Shown: positions 55,338-64,000 of the stretch, piece by piece
How the letters are laid out: each line of letters opens with the position of its first letter
How positions within the stretch are numbered: the stretch's first letter is position 1
Origin: Paenibacillus alkalitolerans
GTDB taxonomy: Bacteria > Bacillota > Bacilli > Paenibacillales > YIM-B00363
Length of the DNA stretch: 64,000 bases
NCBI RefSeq assembly: GCF_016482785.1
Contig: NZ_JAEMXM010000006.1
Coordinates: 166,553-230,552, forward strand
Direction of reading: 5' to 3'
Program-made: the position numbers and the translations under genes
The notes under the pieces: model-generated
What the model saw: only the letters and a program-made list of their open reading frames with translations
What the model was told of the DNA's origin: nothing
Databases searched by the model: none

Positions 55338-55363
55338 GACTCAAGCAGGTTTCTGCTCGAGTC
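55338..55363 (-). terminator. Terminator of thrC
   Basis: On the minus strand GACTC-G-AGCAG-AAAC-CTGCT-T-GAGTC followed by TTTTTTG: a textbook intrinsic terminator 12 bases after the thrC stop. Confidence 0.9.
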
Positions 55364-55375
55364 CTAGCCATTATA

Positions 55376-56773
55376 TTATTTAGATCCGAAAAATCGTTCC
55401 AGCCGGTCCGCGATTTCCCGATTCGAATTTTCCACAATACTCTGGTGCTGAGGCTTGTCGAACAGCGCGCGGATTTCGGCGGGGAATTCCTGCGGGATCC
55501 CGTTCTGCCGGATCGCCTCGTCAAACTTGGCCGGATGAGCCGTAGCCAGCACGACGTAAACCTCGTCCCCGCTGCCGCAAGCCTCATAAGCCGCAACGCC
55601 GCAAGCAGTATGGGGATCAAGCAAATAGCCGGCTTCGCGGGAATATTTGTCAATTGTTCTCAGACATTCATCGTTCTTGACCCCGTGCGCCGCGAAGTCA
55701 TTCTGAACCTTCTGCAGCAGCTGCGGTTCAATAACGATCTTCCCTTCGGACTGAAATTGCTTCATCATCGCGGATACGGTTGACGCATCTTCATTCAGCA
55801 AATAGTACAGGTACCGCTCGAAGTTGCTGGCCACCTGAATATCCATCGAAGGGCTGTACGTGCTGCGGAAATCTTCCGGCATGTAAACCCCTTCTTCAAC
55901 AAACCGCTCCAATATATTGTTCTCGTTGGTAGCCAATATGAGCCGGTGAATCGGAAGTCCCATCCGCTTCGACAAGTACGCGGAAAGAATATTCCCGAAA
56001 TTACCGGTCGGGACGCTGAAGCTGACTTTCGCATCCGGCGATTTGCCGGCGATCCGGAAATAGGCGTAAAAGTAATACACGGTTTGGGCCAAAATGCGGA
56101 CAAAGTTGATCGAGTTGATCGCCCGCAAATGATACTTGTTCTTAAACTCGATATCGGCGAACAAGTCCTTGATGATACGCTGGCAATCGTCGAAGTTGCC
56201 TTTCACCGATAAATTGAGCACATTTTCGTCATCGACTGTGGTCATCTGCAGCTCCTGCACTTTGCTCACTTTCTCATGAGGATGCAAAATGCAGATTTTT
56301 ATCCCCTCTTTGCCTCTTACGCCTTCAATGGCTGCGGCGCCCGTATCGCCGGAGGTCGCTCCGAGAATGTTAATGATTTCACCTTGCTTCTTGGAGACAT
56401 AGGAGTAGAAATTTCCGATAAACTGCAAGGCCACATCTTTAAAAGCGAACGTAGGACCGTGAAACAGCTCCAAAATATGCAGATTGCCGTTGATTTCCTT
56501 TAAAGGCGTAACCTCCGGGTGGCGGAATCCCGAATAGCTGCTGTCGATCAGCTGCTTCAAATCTTGGCGCGATATTTCATCGTTCGTAAAATGCAGGAAT
56601 ATTTCCAGCATCAAATCTTGAAAGCTTAATTGCTCCCATTCCTTCAGCCGATGCGCCGGGATGACCGGCAATGACGACGGAACCATCAGCCCGCCGTCAT
56701 TCGCAAGTCCCATCAAGAATGTGTCGATAAAGCCGATCTTTGCAACGTTGCCGCGAGTGCTGATAAAATCCAT
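55376..56773 (-). CDS. thrC: Threonine synthase (long form)
   Basis: The 465-residue PLP enzyme is of the long E. coli/yeast type: ISTRGNVAKIGFIDTFLMGLANDGGLMVP at the start, ELFHGPTFAFKDVALQFIG with the cofactor lysine, LGATSGDTGAAA, and VPTGNFGN. It turns O-phosphohomoserine into threonine. Bacilli usually carry the short thrC type next to hom and thrB; here the gene stands alone, so it may be a second or replacing form. Confidence 0.92.
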   Translation of the reverse strand: MDFISTRGNVAKIGFIDTFLMGLANDGGLMVPSSLPVIPAHRLKEWEQLSFQDLMLEIFLHFTNDEISRQDLKQLIDSSYSGFRHPEVTPLKEINGNLHILELFHGPTFAFKDVALQFIGNFYSYVSKKQGEIINILGATSGDTGAAAIEGVRGKEGIKICILHPHEKVSKVQELQMTTVDDENVLNLSVKGNFDDCQRIIKDLFADIEFKNKYHLRAINSINFVRILAQTVYYFYAYFRIAGKSPDAKVSFSVPTGNFGNILSAYLSKRMGLPIHRLILATNENNILERFVEEGVYMPEDFRSTYSPSMDIQVASNFERYLYYLLNEDASTVSAMMKQFQSEGKIVIEPQLLQKVQNDFAAHGVKNDECLRTIDKYSREAGYLLDPHTACGVAAYEACGSGDEVYVVLATAHPAKFDEAIRQNGIPQEFPAEIRALFDKPQHQSIVENSNREIADRLERFFGSK

Positions 56774-56831
56774 CCGTATCCCCTTACTTCGAATTTTTCT
56801 TCATTATATATCATGTTATCCTGTTTTGGCG

Positions 56832-56861
56832 AAAAAAAAAGACCGCCTCAACGTCGAGGCA
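56832..56861 (-). terminator. Terminator of htpG
   Basis: GCCTC (56845-56849) / GAGGC (56856-56860) hairpin, followed on the minus strand by nine T, 18 bases past the htpG stop. Confidence 0.8.
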
Positions 56862-56878
56862 GCCCCATGATTACGCTA

Positions 56879-58699
56879 TCAAACCATTATTTTGCAAATA
56901 TCGTTCGTGAATTCAACCGGGTCCTGCACCGGCAACCCTTCGATTAGCAACGCTTGATTGTACAGCAAATTCGTATAAAGCTGCAGTTTATCTTTATCGT
57001 GTTCATAAGCATGCTTCAACGACTGAAACACCTCATGGTTCACATTGATTTCCAGGATTTTGTCGGCTTTTATATTTTGGCTGTTCGGCAGCGCGTTCAA
57101 TATTTTTTCCATTTCGATCGAAACTTCGCCGTCCGTCGAGAGACATACCGGGTGCGTTTTTAATCTTTTCGACGCCCGTACGCTCTTCACTTTATCCGAC
57201 AAAATGTTTTTCATATGCTCAAACAGCGCCTTATCCTTCTCTTCCGCATCGGTTCCGCTGTCGCTTCCATCCGCTTCAAATCCCAAATCGCCGCTCGACA
57301 CGGATTTGAACTCTTTGTCCTTGTACTTCATCAGCACTTTTACCGCGAACTCGTCGATGTCATCGGTAAAGTACAGTATTTCATACCCTTTTTCCAATAC
57401 AACTTCCGTCTGCGGGAGCTTCTCGATCCGTTCGATCGATTCTCCGGCAGCATAGTAGATGTACTTCTGGTCTTCTCGCATTCCCGATACGTATTCGTCC
57501 AACGTGACGAGCTTCTTCTCTTTGGAAGAGACGAACATCAACAAGTCCTGAAGCACGTCTTTATTTGCTCCGAAGTCGCTGTACACGCCGTATTTCAACT
57601 GTCTGCCGAACGATTTATAGAACGTCTCGTACTTCTCTCTTTCATCGTTCAGCATGCTTTGCAGCTGGCTCTTGATTTTATTCTTGATATTCTTGGCGAT
57701 CAGACTTAATTGCCTGTCGTGCTGCAGCATCTCTCTTGAGATGTTGAGCGATAAGTCTTCCGAATCGACCATTCCCTTGACGAAGCTGAAATAATCGGGC
57801 AGCAAATCAGGGCACTTATTCATGATCAATACGCCGTTGGAGTATAACTCGAGACCCTTCTCATATTCCTTCGTGTAATAGTCGAACGGCGTATGTTCCG
57901 GGATGAACAATATAGCGTTGTATACAACCGCGCCGTCGGCGCTTATATGAACATGCTTGAGCGGCTTGTCGAAGCCGTAATGCTTCTCGGCGTAAAAATT
58001 GTCGTAATCTTCTTGCGTAAGCTCGTTCTTGTTTTTGCGCCAAATCGGAACCATGCTGTTGACGGTCTGATCGTCCATCTTGATCGGGTATCTGATAAAG
58101 TCGGAGTACTTCTTGATAATCGCCCTTAGACGAAATTCTTCAAGATATTCGTCGTATTTGTCTTCTTCCGTATTTTCTTTAATTTTCAAAATGATCTCTG
58201 TACCAGGGGCATCTTTCTCGCATGGCACAATTGTGTATCCGTCGGCGCCCGACGACTCCCACTTGAACGCCTCTTCGCCGCCGAAAGCTTTGGTGATTAC
58301 CGTAACCTTGTCCGCAACCATGAATGCGGAATAGAAGCCCACCCCGAATTGGCCGATGATGTTGTGCCCGTCTTTCAATTCGTTTTCTTGTTTAAACGCA
58401 AGCGAGCCGCTCTTGGCTATAATGCCGAGATTGTTTTCCAGCTCGTCTTTCGTCATGCCGATGCCGGTGTCGGAGACGGTCAATGTTCTATTTTCCTTGT
58501 CGGGCTTCACTTTGATGTAATAATCGTCTTTGTTGAACACCAGCTTATCGTCGGTTAGCGCTTTGTAATACAGCTTGTCGATCGCGTCGCTTGCATTCGA
58601 AATCAGCTCTCTAAGAAATATTTCCCGCTGCGTGTAAATCGAGTTGATCATCAATTCCAGCAATCTCTTGGACTCTGCTTTGAACTGTTTTTTCGCCAT
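56879..58699 (-). CDS. htpG: Molecular chaperone HtpG (Hsp90)
   Basis: The 606-residue Hsp90 has the ATP-binding N-domain ([55 protein letters not shown]), the middle domain ([21 protein letters not shown]) and a C-terminal dimerisation part ([19 protein letters not shown]). It is slightly shorter than the ~625 residues of B. subtilis HtpG. AAAGGATATAAATT precedes the ATG. A CIRCE element stands 37 bases upstream, so HrcA should repress it. Confidence 0.95.
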   Translation of the reverse strand: MAKKQFKAESKRLLELMINSIYTQREIFLRELISNASDAIDKLYYKALTDDKLVFNKDDYYIKVKPDKENRTLTVSDTGIGMTKDELENNLGIIAKSGSLAFKQENELKDGHNIIGQFGVGFYSAFMVADKVTVITKAFGGEEAFKWESSGADGYTIVPCEKDAPGTEIILKIKENTEEDKYDEYLEEFRLRAIIKKYSDFIRYPIKMDDQTVNSMVPIWRKNKNELTQEDYDNFYAEKHYGFDKPLKHVHISADGAVVYNAILFIPEHTPFDYYTKEYEKGLELYSNGVLIMNKCPDLLPDYFSFVKGMVDSEDLSLNISREMLQHDRQLSLIAKNIKNKIKSQLQSMLNDEREKYETFYKSFGRQLKYGVYSDFGANKDVLQDLLMFVSSKEKKLVTLDEYVSGMREDQKYIYYAAGESIERIEKLPQTEVVLEKGYEILYFTDDIDEFAVKVLMKYKDKEFKSVSSGDLGFEADGSDSGTDAEEKDKALFEHMKNILSDKVKSVRASKRLKTHPVCLSTDGEVSIEMEKILNALPNSQNIKADKILEINVNHEVFQSLKHAYEHDKDKLQLYTNLLYNQALLIEGLPVQDPVEFTNDICKIMV

Positions 58700-58735
58700 A
58701 ATTTATATCCTTTCATTATGAAAAATGTCGCGATA

Positions 58736-58762
58736 TTAGCACTCAGACAACGGGAGTGCTAA
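58736..58762. promoter_or_regulatory. CIRCE operator (HrcA site) of htpG
   Basis: TTAGCACTC-N9-GAGTGCTAA, a perfect nine-base inverted repeat identical to the CIRCE consensus, between the promoter and the start codon of htpG. Confidence 0.95.
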
Positions 58763-58767
58763 CTACT

Positions 58768-58795
58768 ATTTTATATACGTTCGGGCCGGTGTCAA
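58768..58795 (-). promoter_or_regulatory. Sigma-A promoter of htpG
   Basis: On the minus strand TTGACA (58790-58795), 16-base spacer, TAAAAT (58768-58773), directly upstream of the CIRCE element. Confidence 0.7.
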
Positions 58796-58854
58796 TACAT
58801 TCGTACTGCATTTGACGGAATCACCCCCGTCGATCCGTTCGTTATCTTATCCCG

Positions 58855-58986
58855 CCAACTCCTTTCGCTCGCTCTCCCGGTGACTCAGAATGCCTTAAAT
58901 GAAACTTCAATCGAAGCACACAAGCGGGTACGTTCTTTAGCGGAACAATCCTGAGCGAATGGAAGAGTGAGCCTACACTTTCGCGG
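58855..58986. repeat. Interspersed long-hairpin repeat, copy D
   Basis: Left arm CCAACTCCTTTCGCTCGCTC plus TCCCGGTGACTCAGAATGCC (58855-58894); right arm CCTGAGCGAATGGAAGAGTG plus AGCCTACACTTTCGCGG (58950-58986). The arms pair with mismatches and match copy C arm for arm. It lies between the htpG promoter and the 3' end of the alginate-lyase operon. Confidence 0.65.
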
Positions 58987-59027
58987 AATACATACCGCGA
59001 TTAGCGAGCCCCCGTTTGCATGAAAAA

Positions 59028-59068
59028 AAGGTTATCCTTAAGCCGTTAACCGCTTGAAAGATAACCTT
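59028..59068 (-). terminator. Terminator after the alginate-lyase pseudogene
   Basis: AAGGTTATC (59028-59036) / GATAACCTT (59060-59068), followed on the minus strand by TTTTTTT. Confidence 0.8.
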
Positions 59069-59105
59069 AATCTTTGCCGCTAATGACTGTCAAATCAGTC
59101 CTCCT

Positions 59106-60131
59106 TTATAAATCCTGCCGTAACAACCAAAGCACCGGCTGCCGGATCGCCGTATTGCGGCGGATTTCCTCGTCGGCGGAATCGGGCGGAAGCTCGGCCC
59201 AGAGCTTTAAATACCGCTCGTCATTGAAAGCCAATCCGGCGTACAGCATGAACGACATCCGGACCGGCCAGCCTTCGAAATGCTCCAGTCCGGCGGATAG
59301 GGCCACGACGACCTGTCAGCCAAGAACGGATACAGGAAATCGAGGCCGAGGCTAATGCCCCGTCCGTCCAGCAGTCGGAACGACCATAAATCGTCGGAAG
59401 GCGCGGACAGCAGCTGACAAAGGGTCACCATGTTATCCAGCACAAATATCGAATACGCGTAAGGCTTCGTACGGGCAAGCTCCCGCGGGAAGCTGCCGTC
59501 CGACGCCATTTGCTGCGGCAGCAGCACCGTCTTGTACCGTTCACGGCACATCGCAAGCACATCGTCGTTGTCGGTAAACAACGCGAACGCAGCAGCCTAA
59601 ACATGCCAGCATACCGCGTGATTGTTGTCCGTGTCCCGCTCCTCCAAACCGTACGGATGCGGGCACATCGATCAAGTGAAGTGTGTCGATGATGCCGATA
59701 CCCCGTCCCATGCAAACGCCGGGAATCGCTTGGGCGTAAAGCAAGTGCGGGTTCATCCGGGTCGATTCGTCCAGGAAAAATGTTCGCAGCAAAGCAGCCG
59801 CTTTTTCCGCATATGTCCGTTGTCCCGTCAGCGCGTATCCCGCCGTCAAATTTGCAACATGGCTGCGCATGGAGCGCAGCGCTTTCCGGTGAGCGGAAAA
59901 TGCGCCGGGGTACGACTCGCCGTCCCTTCTGACGAAAGGCAGGTCGTCCGGCGTATCCGGATTCGGCCACCAATAATCGCCATTGGAGTAATAATCGTGT
60001 TTGCCGCCAGCACTCCGTTTGGCCGGGTGATCCGTTATGCTCATCAATGGCGCATTCAGTGAGCGGTTCGCCTTCACAATGATTTCCAGCGGATCGATTC
60101 GCCAAACACTTAACATTTCGGTTGTCGGCAT
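59106..60131 (-). pseudogene. Dead alginate-lyase-family gene
   Basis: Pieces of a PF05426-type alginate lyase are spread over three frames. From ATG 60131: GGKHDYYSNGDYWWPNPDTP and AIPGVCMGRGIGIIDTLHLI. Next, in another frame, ERDTDNNHAVCWHV, a TAG, AAAFALFTDNDDVLAMCRERYK, DGSFPRELARTKPYAYSIF and DGRGISLGLDFLYPF. After another shift: EHFEGWPVRMSFMLYAGLAF. About 30 residues are missing near 59660, one codon has become TAG near 59597, and one base is lost near 59300. Three independent lesions rule out a simple sequencing error. Confidence 0.85.
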
Positions 60132-60135
60132 AAGA

Positions 60136-61379
60136 TTACGAGCCTCCTTCAATCAAATCGTATCGGCATTGCCGGGCTGCCATACGGGCAAACCGTACAG
60201 CCTCCACATGTCCGGCCGTCGTCCTAATGTCCGCCCGAAGCTCCGCGTTCCACAAATCCAAACGCATGCTTAAATGCTGGTACAACCAACCCGCCAGTTC
60301 GAGGTGAAGCTCGCCGACCGGCACCCGCGGCGAATACCCCCCGCCCGGCCGCTTCGCAGGTTGGCCGCCATGCTCCCCGGCCGCGAACAGCTCAGCAGCA
60401 GATAACGTCCGAAGTGAAAATATAAGGCGATCAAGCCCCGGTCCTCTTCTCCCGACTGGAGCCGCTTCAGTCTTTCATCCGTCGGCAATAAACGGACTTC
60501 GGATTCATCCGCACCGGATAAGTGCAGCTTGACCCGGCCTAACAACTCCCGGTAATCGGCGATATGGGCCTGCTTCAACCGTTCGTACGTCTTCGCTCCC
60601 GCTTGGGCGGCGATCCGTTCGCAAGCCTCCCGCGGATTCCCGTATCGGAACGTGGTGCCGGCAGCCAAGATGAACGTGACGGAGGTAGCCTGTTCCACGG
60701 AAACGAAATCGCCGACCGTCTTCACGCCCCCGTCCTCCGCAACCGCCTCCAGCATCACGCAATATTTCACGCCGTCTGGACCGCAGACCCCGCTCATCGC
60801 GATCCGGCTTCCGCTTCCGCCGATCGCCGCCGAGCCTCCGTCAAACGGACGGCGCATCAGATGCGCGTTCACCGTAATGCTCTTCGGGCGGTCGCAGGTT
60901 AACCGGATGGCCATAACTTGATCCGGCTCGCTGCAGAACAACTCCCGCTTGTGCGGCACGCCGTCCATCGTATAGCTCACCGTCACGACCCCGGTATCCA
61001 AATCGAGCTCCCGCCGGTAATCGCGAACATCGCCATCATGACCGGCAAACGTAAAATGCAGGTCCCCCAGCGGCTGATACGGTCCGAAATATTTCGGGAT
61101 CGACGTCAGCGCCATCTTCGCCAAATATTGGGCTTCGCTTACCTGGCCTTCGAAGAGCAGCCGACGGATCTCGACCATATGCTCCGCCGCATCCGGATTA
61201 TTCCGCTCTTGCGGACCGCCGTACCAGACCGTATCCTCGTTTAGGGAAACTAGCTCTTCCTTCACCTTCCCGAACACCATGCCGCCCAACCGGCCGTTGC
61301 CGATCGGGAGCGCCTCCGTCCAACCGGCCGCCGGCTGCCGGTACCAGAGCTTCAATTCATCTCGTTCGTCGCGCTTCAC
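60136..61379 (-). pseudogene. Truncated GH95 (alpha-L-fucosidase family) gene
   Basis: About 345 residues match the N-terminal half of GH95 enzymes: LKLWYRQPAAGWTEALPIGNGRLGGMVFG, LNEDTVWYGGPQERNNP, KYFGPYQPLGDLHF and YFHFGRYLLLSCSRPGSMAANL. The catalytic (alpha/alpha)6 barrel part that should follow (about 400 residues) is missing. The strand instead runs into a short unrelated-looking tail (LAGWLYQHLSMRLDLWNAEL) ending at 60136. Start probably GTG near 61379 behind GGGAGG. Not functional. Confidence 0.75.
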
Positions 61380-61393
61380 CACAATGTCCTCCC

Positions 61394-62503
61394 TTAAAAG
61401 ATGCGATGCTTCCACCCATTCAGCTTCGCGATCGCCTCAATATAGAAATAATCCCCGTAGATCAGGGAGACATTGACGTTAGAGCCTGCAGGCTTATTGC
61501 CGGTCCCGGATAGCAGTATCGCCTCGTGCTTCGGACGATCCAACGTGCCGTAGTTCTCCGTAAGCGATTGCAAGATTCTCCCGGTGGCTTCGCGATACGC
61601 GCGGCCCTGCGCCGCAGGCAGCGCCGCCGACAGCTCGAGCAGTCCCGAAGCCGCGCATGCGGCCGCCGACGTATCGCGCGGCTCGCCTTCCAACGTTTCC
61701 GCAGCCCGAAAATCCCAATGCGCGACATAATCTTCAGGCAGCATGGCCAAGAAATAATGAGCGACTCGTTGCGAAGCCTCCAAATAAGACTGATCTCCGG
61801 TATACCGATACGTGTTCGCCAAACCGTGGAGCGCCCATGCGGTTCCGCGGCTCCAGGCCGAATCCGGCCCCGCTCCTTGCCCTCCGCGCGTCTCAACGAC
61901 CTCTCCGGTCCCGAGGTCGAAACAGACGATGTGGCGGACCGAGCCGTCTCCGCGAATGAAATGCTTCACTATCGTATCCGCATGGGCTTTGCCGATGTGG
62001 GCGAACCGCGGATCGCCGCTCTCCCCCGCCGCCCAAAACAGGATCGACAGGTTCATTGCCGTATCGATGATGGACCAGCCGGTCTTCTCCTGATTCCATG
62101 CGCGCAGGAAGCCGCCGGCCAAGTTGAACCGTCCCGCCAAGAAATTCGCGGCCGACAGCCCGCGGCGCCTGCCGTCCTGATCCCCCGTGAGCTTGTATTT
62201 GATCACAGCGGTGGGCAAATATTGAAAGCCGACATCGTGGTGGAAATTGTTGTCCTCCAACGATTTCCGCTCGATCTTGATATCCCATTCCCATGCGGCT
62301 TCCTTGTAGCGCTTCTTGCCCGTCATGTCGTACATGATCCACAAAATGCCGGGCCAAAACCCCGCCGTCCACCAATCGAGACGCATATCGTCATAGACGC
62401 CTGTATCCGGCGGCGCGAAGTGCGGCGATTTGTCCCCGATTTGTTCGATCATCCGGTCCACCTTGTTTTGAAGAGACTCCCAAATCGATGCAACATTTTT
62501 CAT
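61394..62503 (-). CDS. Unsaturated glucuronyl hydrolase (GH88)
   Basis: The ~369-residue protein has the (alpha/alpha)6 GH88 pattern: DMRLDWWTAGFWPGILWIMY, NNFHHDVGFQYLPTAVIKYK, the first acidic residue in SIIDTAMNLSILFWAA, DSAWSRGTAWALHGL and the second in DTSAAACAASGLLEL. GH88 enzymes hydrate the unsaturated uronic acid at the end of oligosaccharides made by polysaccharide lyases. It is the first gene of a unit whose next two genes (GH95, alginate lyase) are broken. No signal peptide. Confidence 0.88.
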   Translation of the reverse strand: MKNVASIWESLQNKVDRMIEQIGDKSPHFAPPDTGVYDDMRLDWWTAGFWPGILWIMYDMTGKKRYKEAAWEWDIKIERKSLEDNNFHHDVGFQYLPTAVIKYKLTGDQDGRRRGLSAANFLAGRFNLAGGFLRAWNQEKTGWSIIDTAMNLSILFWAAGESGDPRFAHIGKAHADTIVKHFIRGDGSVRHIVCFDLGTGEVVETRGGQGAGPDSAWSRGTAWALHGLANTYRYTGDQSYLEASQRVAHYFLAMLPEDYVAHWDFRAAETLEGEPRDTSAAACAASGLLELSAALPAAQGRAYREATGRILQSLTENYGTLDRPKHEAILLSGTGNKPAGSNVNVSLIYGDYFYIEAIAKLNGWKHRIF

Positions 62504-62636
62504 TCGAGCTACGTTCTCCTCTCTTTGATATCGCATACGTTTGTTCCATTTGATCGTAGTAAAAAGGGAGAACCCCAAGTTTGGCGCTCTTATGTTAAAA
62601 TGTCGCTAGAATACGATCGGAACGAAGGGGATATAG

Positions 62637-63518
62637 ATGAAAATCTTAAACTACTTGAATTTATACCGTCATCCCGTCTATCTCTCGTTTATGAGAGACC
62701 GTACGCGGGATTTCGTCGATATCTATCATGCTCATCAAGGGATGGAGCTGCTTTACGTTCACGAGGGTCAAGGTCAAGTCATTGTCAATCAACAAATATT
62801 CGAGCTTACGCCAGGTTCCCTGTTTTATTTCCGTCCGTTTCAGCTGCATCGCATCAATATGAAGCTCGTGCCCGATTCACGATATATCCGTACTCTGTTC
62901 GTGTTTGAGCCGTCCGTTCTCGAACGGTATGTCGCTCCTTTCGCTTCTTTGCGGACATTTTTCCACCGAATATGCCAGGAACCGCTGGATCAGCCGCAAG
63001 TGCTGTTCGGATTGCCGCAACAGAAGATTCACCGGCTGTTAGAAGATTATCAAGAACGGATGGAGGAAACCTCGGAGGAGCATCGGCTTGAAGAGCAGAT
63101 GTTGTTTCTGATTGCTTTCCTTCATTTATTGAAGGCACACGAAGGTCCGAGGCAACGGAAACACCCGCCGCAGGTACGGAAATCATCCGTAGCAGAGCGG
63201 GTGATGAAATGGGTGGAGAACCACTACATGGAGGAGTTTGCGCTCAAACAAATCGCCGACGAGGTTCATTTGACGCCGAATTATGTGTCTGCCGTCTTCC
63301 GCCAGGAAGTAGGAACCAGCATTACCGAGTATTTGACCGCCCGCCGTATTCGCCAAGCGTGCTGGCTGCTCAAAACAAGCGATTTGCCGGTCCAGGAAAT
63401 CGGGCGAATGGTCGGGTTGACGAACAACTCCTACTTTTGCAATTTGTTCAAGAAACAGGTCGGATTGAGCCCGTACCGTTACAGACGATCGAATGACAAA
63501 AAGCTGCAAGGATCATGA
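62637..63518 (+). CDS. AraC-family regulator with cupin domain
   Basis: The 293-residue protein has an N-terminal cupin-like sugar-sensing domain (DIYHAHQGMELLYVHEGQGQ, PGSLFYFRPFQLHRI) and a C-terminal AraC DNA-binding domain (LKQIADEVHLTPNYVSAVFR, VQEIGRMVGLTNNSYFCNLF, ending LSPYRYRRSN). AAGGGG precedes ATG 62637. It diverges from the GH88 gene and probably controls that polysaccharide unit. Confidence 0.88.
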   Translation: MKILNYLNLYRHPVYLSFMRDRTRDFVDIYHAHQGMELLYVHEGQGQVIVNQQIFELTPGSLFYFRPFQLHRINMKLVPDSRYIRTLFVFEPSVLERYVAPFASLRTFFHRICQEPLDQPQVLFGLPQQKIHRLLEDYQERMEETSEEHRLEEQMLFLIAFLHLLKAHEGPRQRKHPPQVRKSSVAERVMKWVENHYMEEFALKQIADEVHLTPNYVSAVFRQEVGTSITEYLTARRIRQACWLLKTSDLPVQEIGRMVGLTNNSYFCNLFKKQVGLSPYRYRRSNDKKLQGS

Positions 63519-63544
63519 TCTTTTCAGCTTTAAACGGATAACAA

Positions 63545-64000
63545 TTACTTATAATTCGACTGCTGCTGTTGCTGTACGTTGTAATGATTGCGCCCCGTCA
63601 ACCGCTCCTGCGGGAATACTTGCCGGAGTGAAATCGTAATGAATGTCGCTGCGACAGCCTTGATCGCGTCGCCTAGAAGGTATGGATAAAATCCTGCGGC
63701 GAGCGCCTTCTGCATGGTAAAACCAAGCGTTTGCGCCAACCAAGGCACGCCGGTCACGTATAAGAGCAGCGAACCAAAGCATTCCATTGCGAGGAAAATG
63801 ACCGTCGTCGCCAACCAACCGCCATTTCGTACTTTGCTTACGGCGTAACCAATGAGCGTAGCGGCGAACGGCCACATGACGACATATCCCCCTGTTGGAC
63901 CAAGAAGCACTGCTAAACCGCCCTTACCCTGCAGCAATGGCAACCCGAGCGCCGTCAACACGACGATAATCATCATGCTGAAGAACCCGTAACGCGCTCC
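63545..64000 (-). CDS. bioY: Biotin transporter BioY (5' end outside the window)
   Basis: The frame is open to the window edge and holds the later helices of BioY: LTALGLPLLQGKGGLAVLLGPTGGYVVMWPFAA, PWLAQTLGFTMQKALAAGFYPYLLGDAIKAVAA. The GPTGGY motif and the final helix with DAIKA are typical of the S-component of biotin ECF importers. It ends with a glutamine-rich tail. The start lies beyond base 64000. Confidence 0.88.
   Translation of the reverse strand, partial: GARYGFFSMMIIVVLTALGLPLLQGKGGLAVLLGPTGGYVVMWPFAATLIGYAVSKVRNGGWLATTVIFLAMECFGSLLLYVTGVPWLAQTLGFTMQKALAAGFYPYLLGDAIKAVAATFITISLRQVFPQERLTGRNHYNVQQQQQSNYK

Noticed and set aside
61526-62908. 460-residue plus-strand frame opposite the GH88 gene
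   Set aside because: It is antisense to an intact GH88 gene, rich in Arg/Ala/Pro, has no ribosome binding site and no family resemblance; it is a codon-bias shadow.

Overview
The window looks like chromosome of a spore-forming Paenibacillaceae bacterium (Paenibacillus/Cohnella type). The evidence is the mix of strong AGGAGG-type ribosome binding sites, a sigma-54 gene beside Bacillus yod-like genes, a T-box leader, a CIRCE-controlled chaperone gene, a C-P lyase operon and lplABC-type carbohydrate importers with membrane-bound AraC regulators. No rRNA, tRNA, CRISPR array, replication origin or complete insertion sequence was seen.

Layout. 0-4.2 kb: DUF1284, RidA and DinB genes, an isolated murF, and a membrane cupredoxin. 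4.2-8.1 kb: a scrap zone with a gudD/unknown chimeric pseudogene, a GntR/FadR fragment, a YCF48-like lipoprotein gene split by a -1 frame change at an A8 run, a truncated ECF sigma and a VOC protein. 8.2-17.4 kb: a minus-strand operon yodT-yodS-yodR-yodQ-gabT-aldehyde dehydrogenase, facing a divergent ablB (beta-lysine acetyltransferase), followed by convergent sigL. I find a sigma-54-type -24/-12 promoter in front of both yodT and ablB with palindromes between them. The genes fit a route from N6-acetyl-beta-lysine through GABA to succinate; kamA is not in the window and yodT carries a frameshift.

17.5-35.6 kb: an AT-richer zone of short, mostly minus-strand, mostly unrelated genes (ArsR/SRPBCC/DoxX, GH43, GyrI-like, metallo-beta-lactamase fold, Lrp, two GNATs, AraC/SDR, VOC) mixed with many gene remnants (PEP synthase, TnpB, EamA, APH, kinase, MFS). 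A CTAACGG-containing module recurs in the 3' flanks of these genes. A T-box riboswitch sits in front of the two GNAT genes. 

35.6-46.7 kb: the C-P lyase (phn) operon on the minus strand: phnF-D-C-E-E-G-H-I-J-K-L-M, then a TIM-barrel isomerase-like gene and a broken MFS gene; phnN and phnP are absent. 47.1-55.3 kb: an aromatic-acid-exporter-like protein, then AraC sensor-regulator, lplB, lplC, lipoprotein and TIM-barrel isomerase. 55.4-58.8 kb: thrC and htpG, the latter with a perfect CIRCE operator. 59.1-62.5 kb: a decaying polysaccharide-degradation operon (intact GH88, broken GH95, dead alginate lyase) with a divergent AraC regulator; bioY runs off the right edge.

Four copies of a long imperfect hairpin repeat lie in intergenic spaces at about 17.5, 34.7, 46.9 and 58.9 kb.
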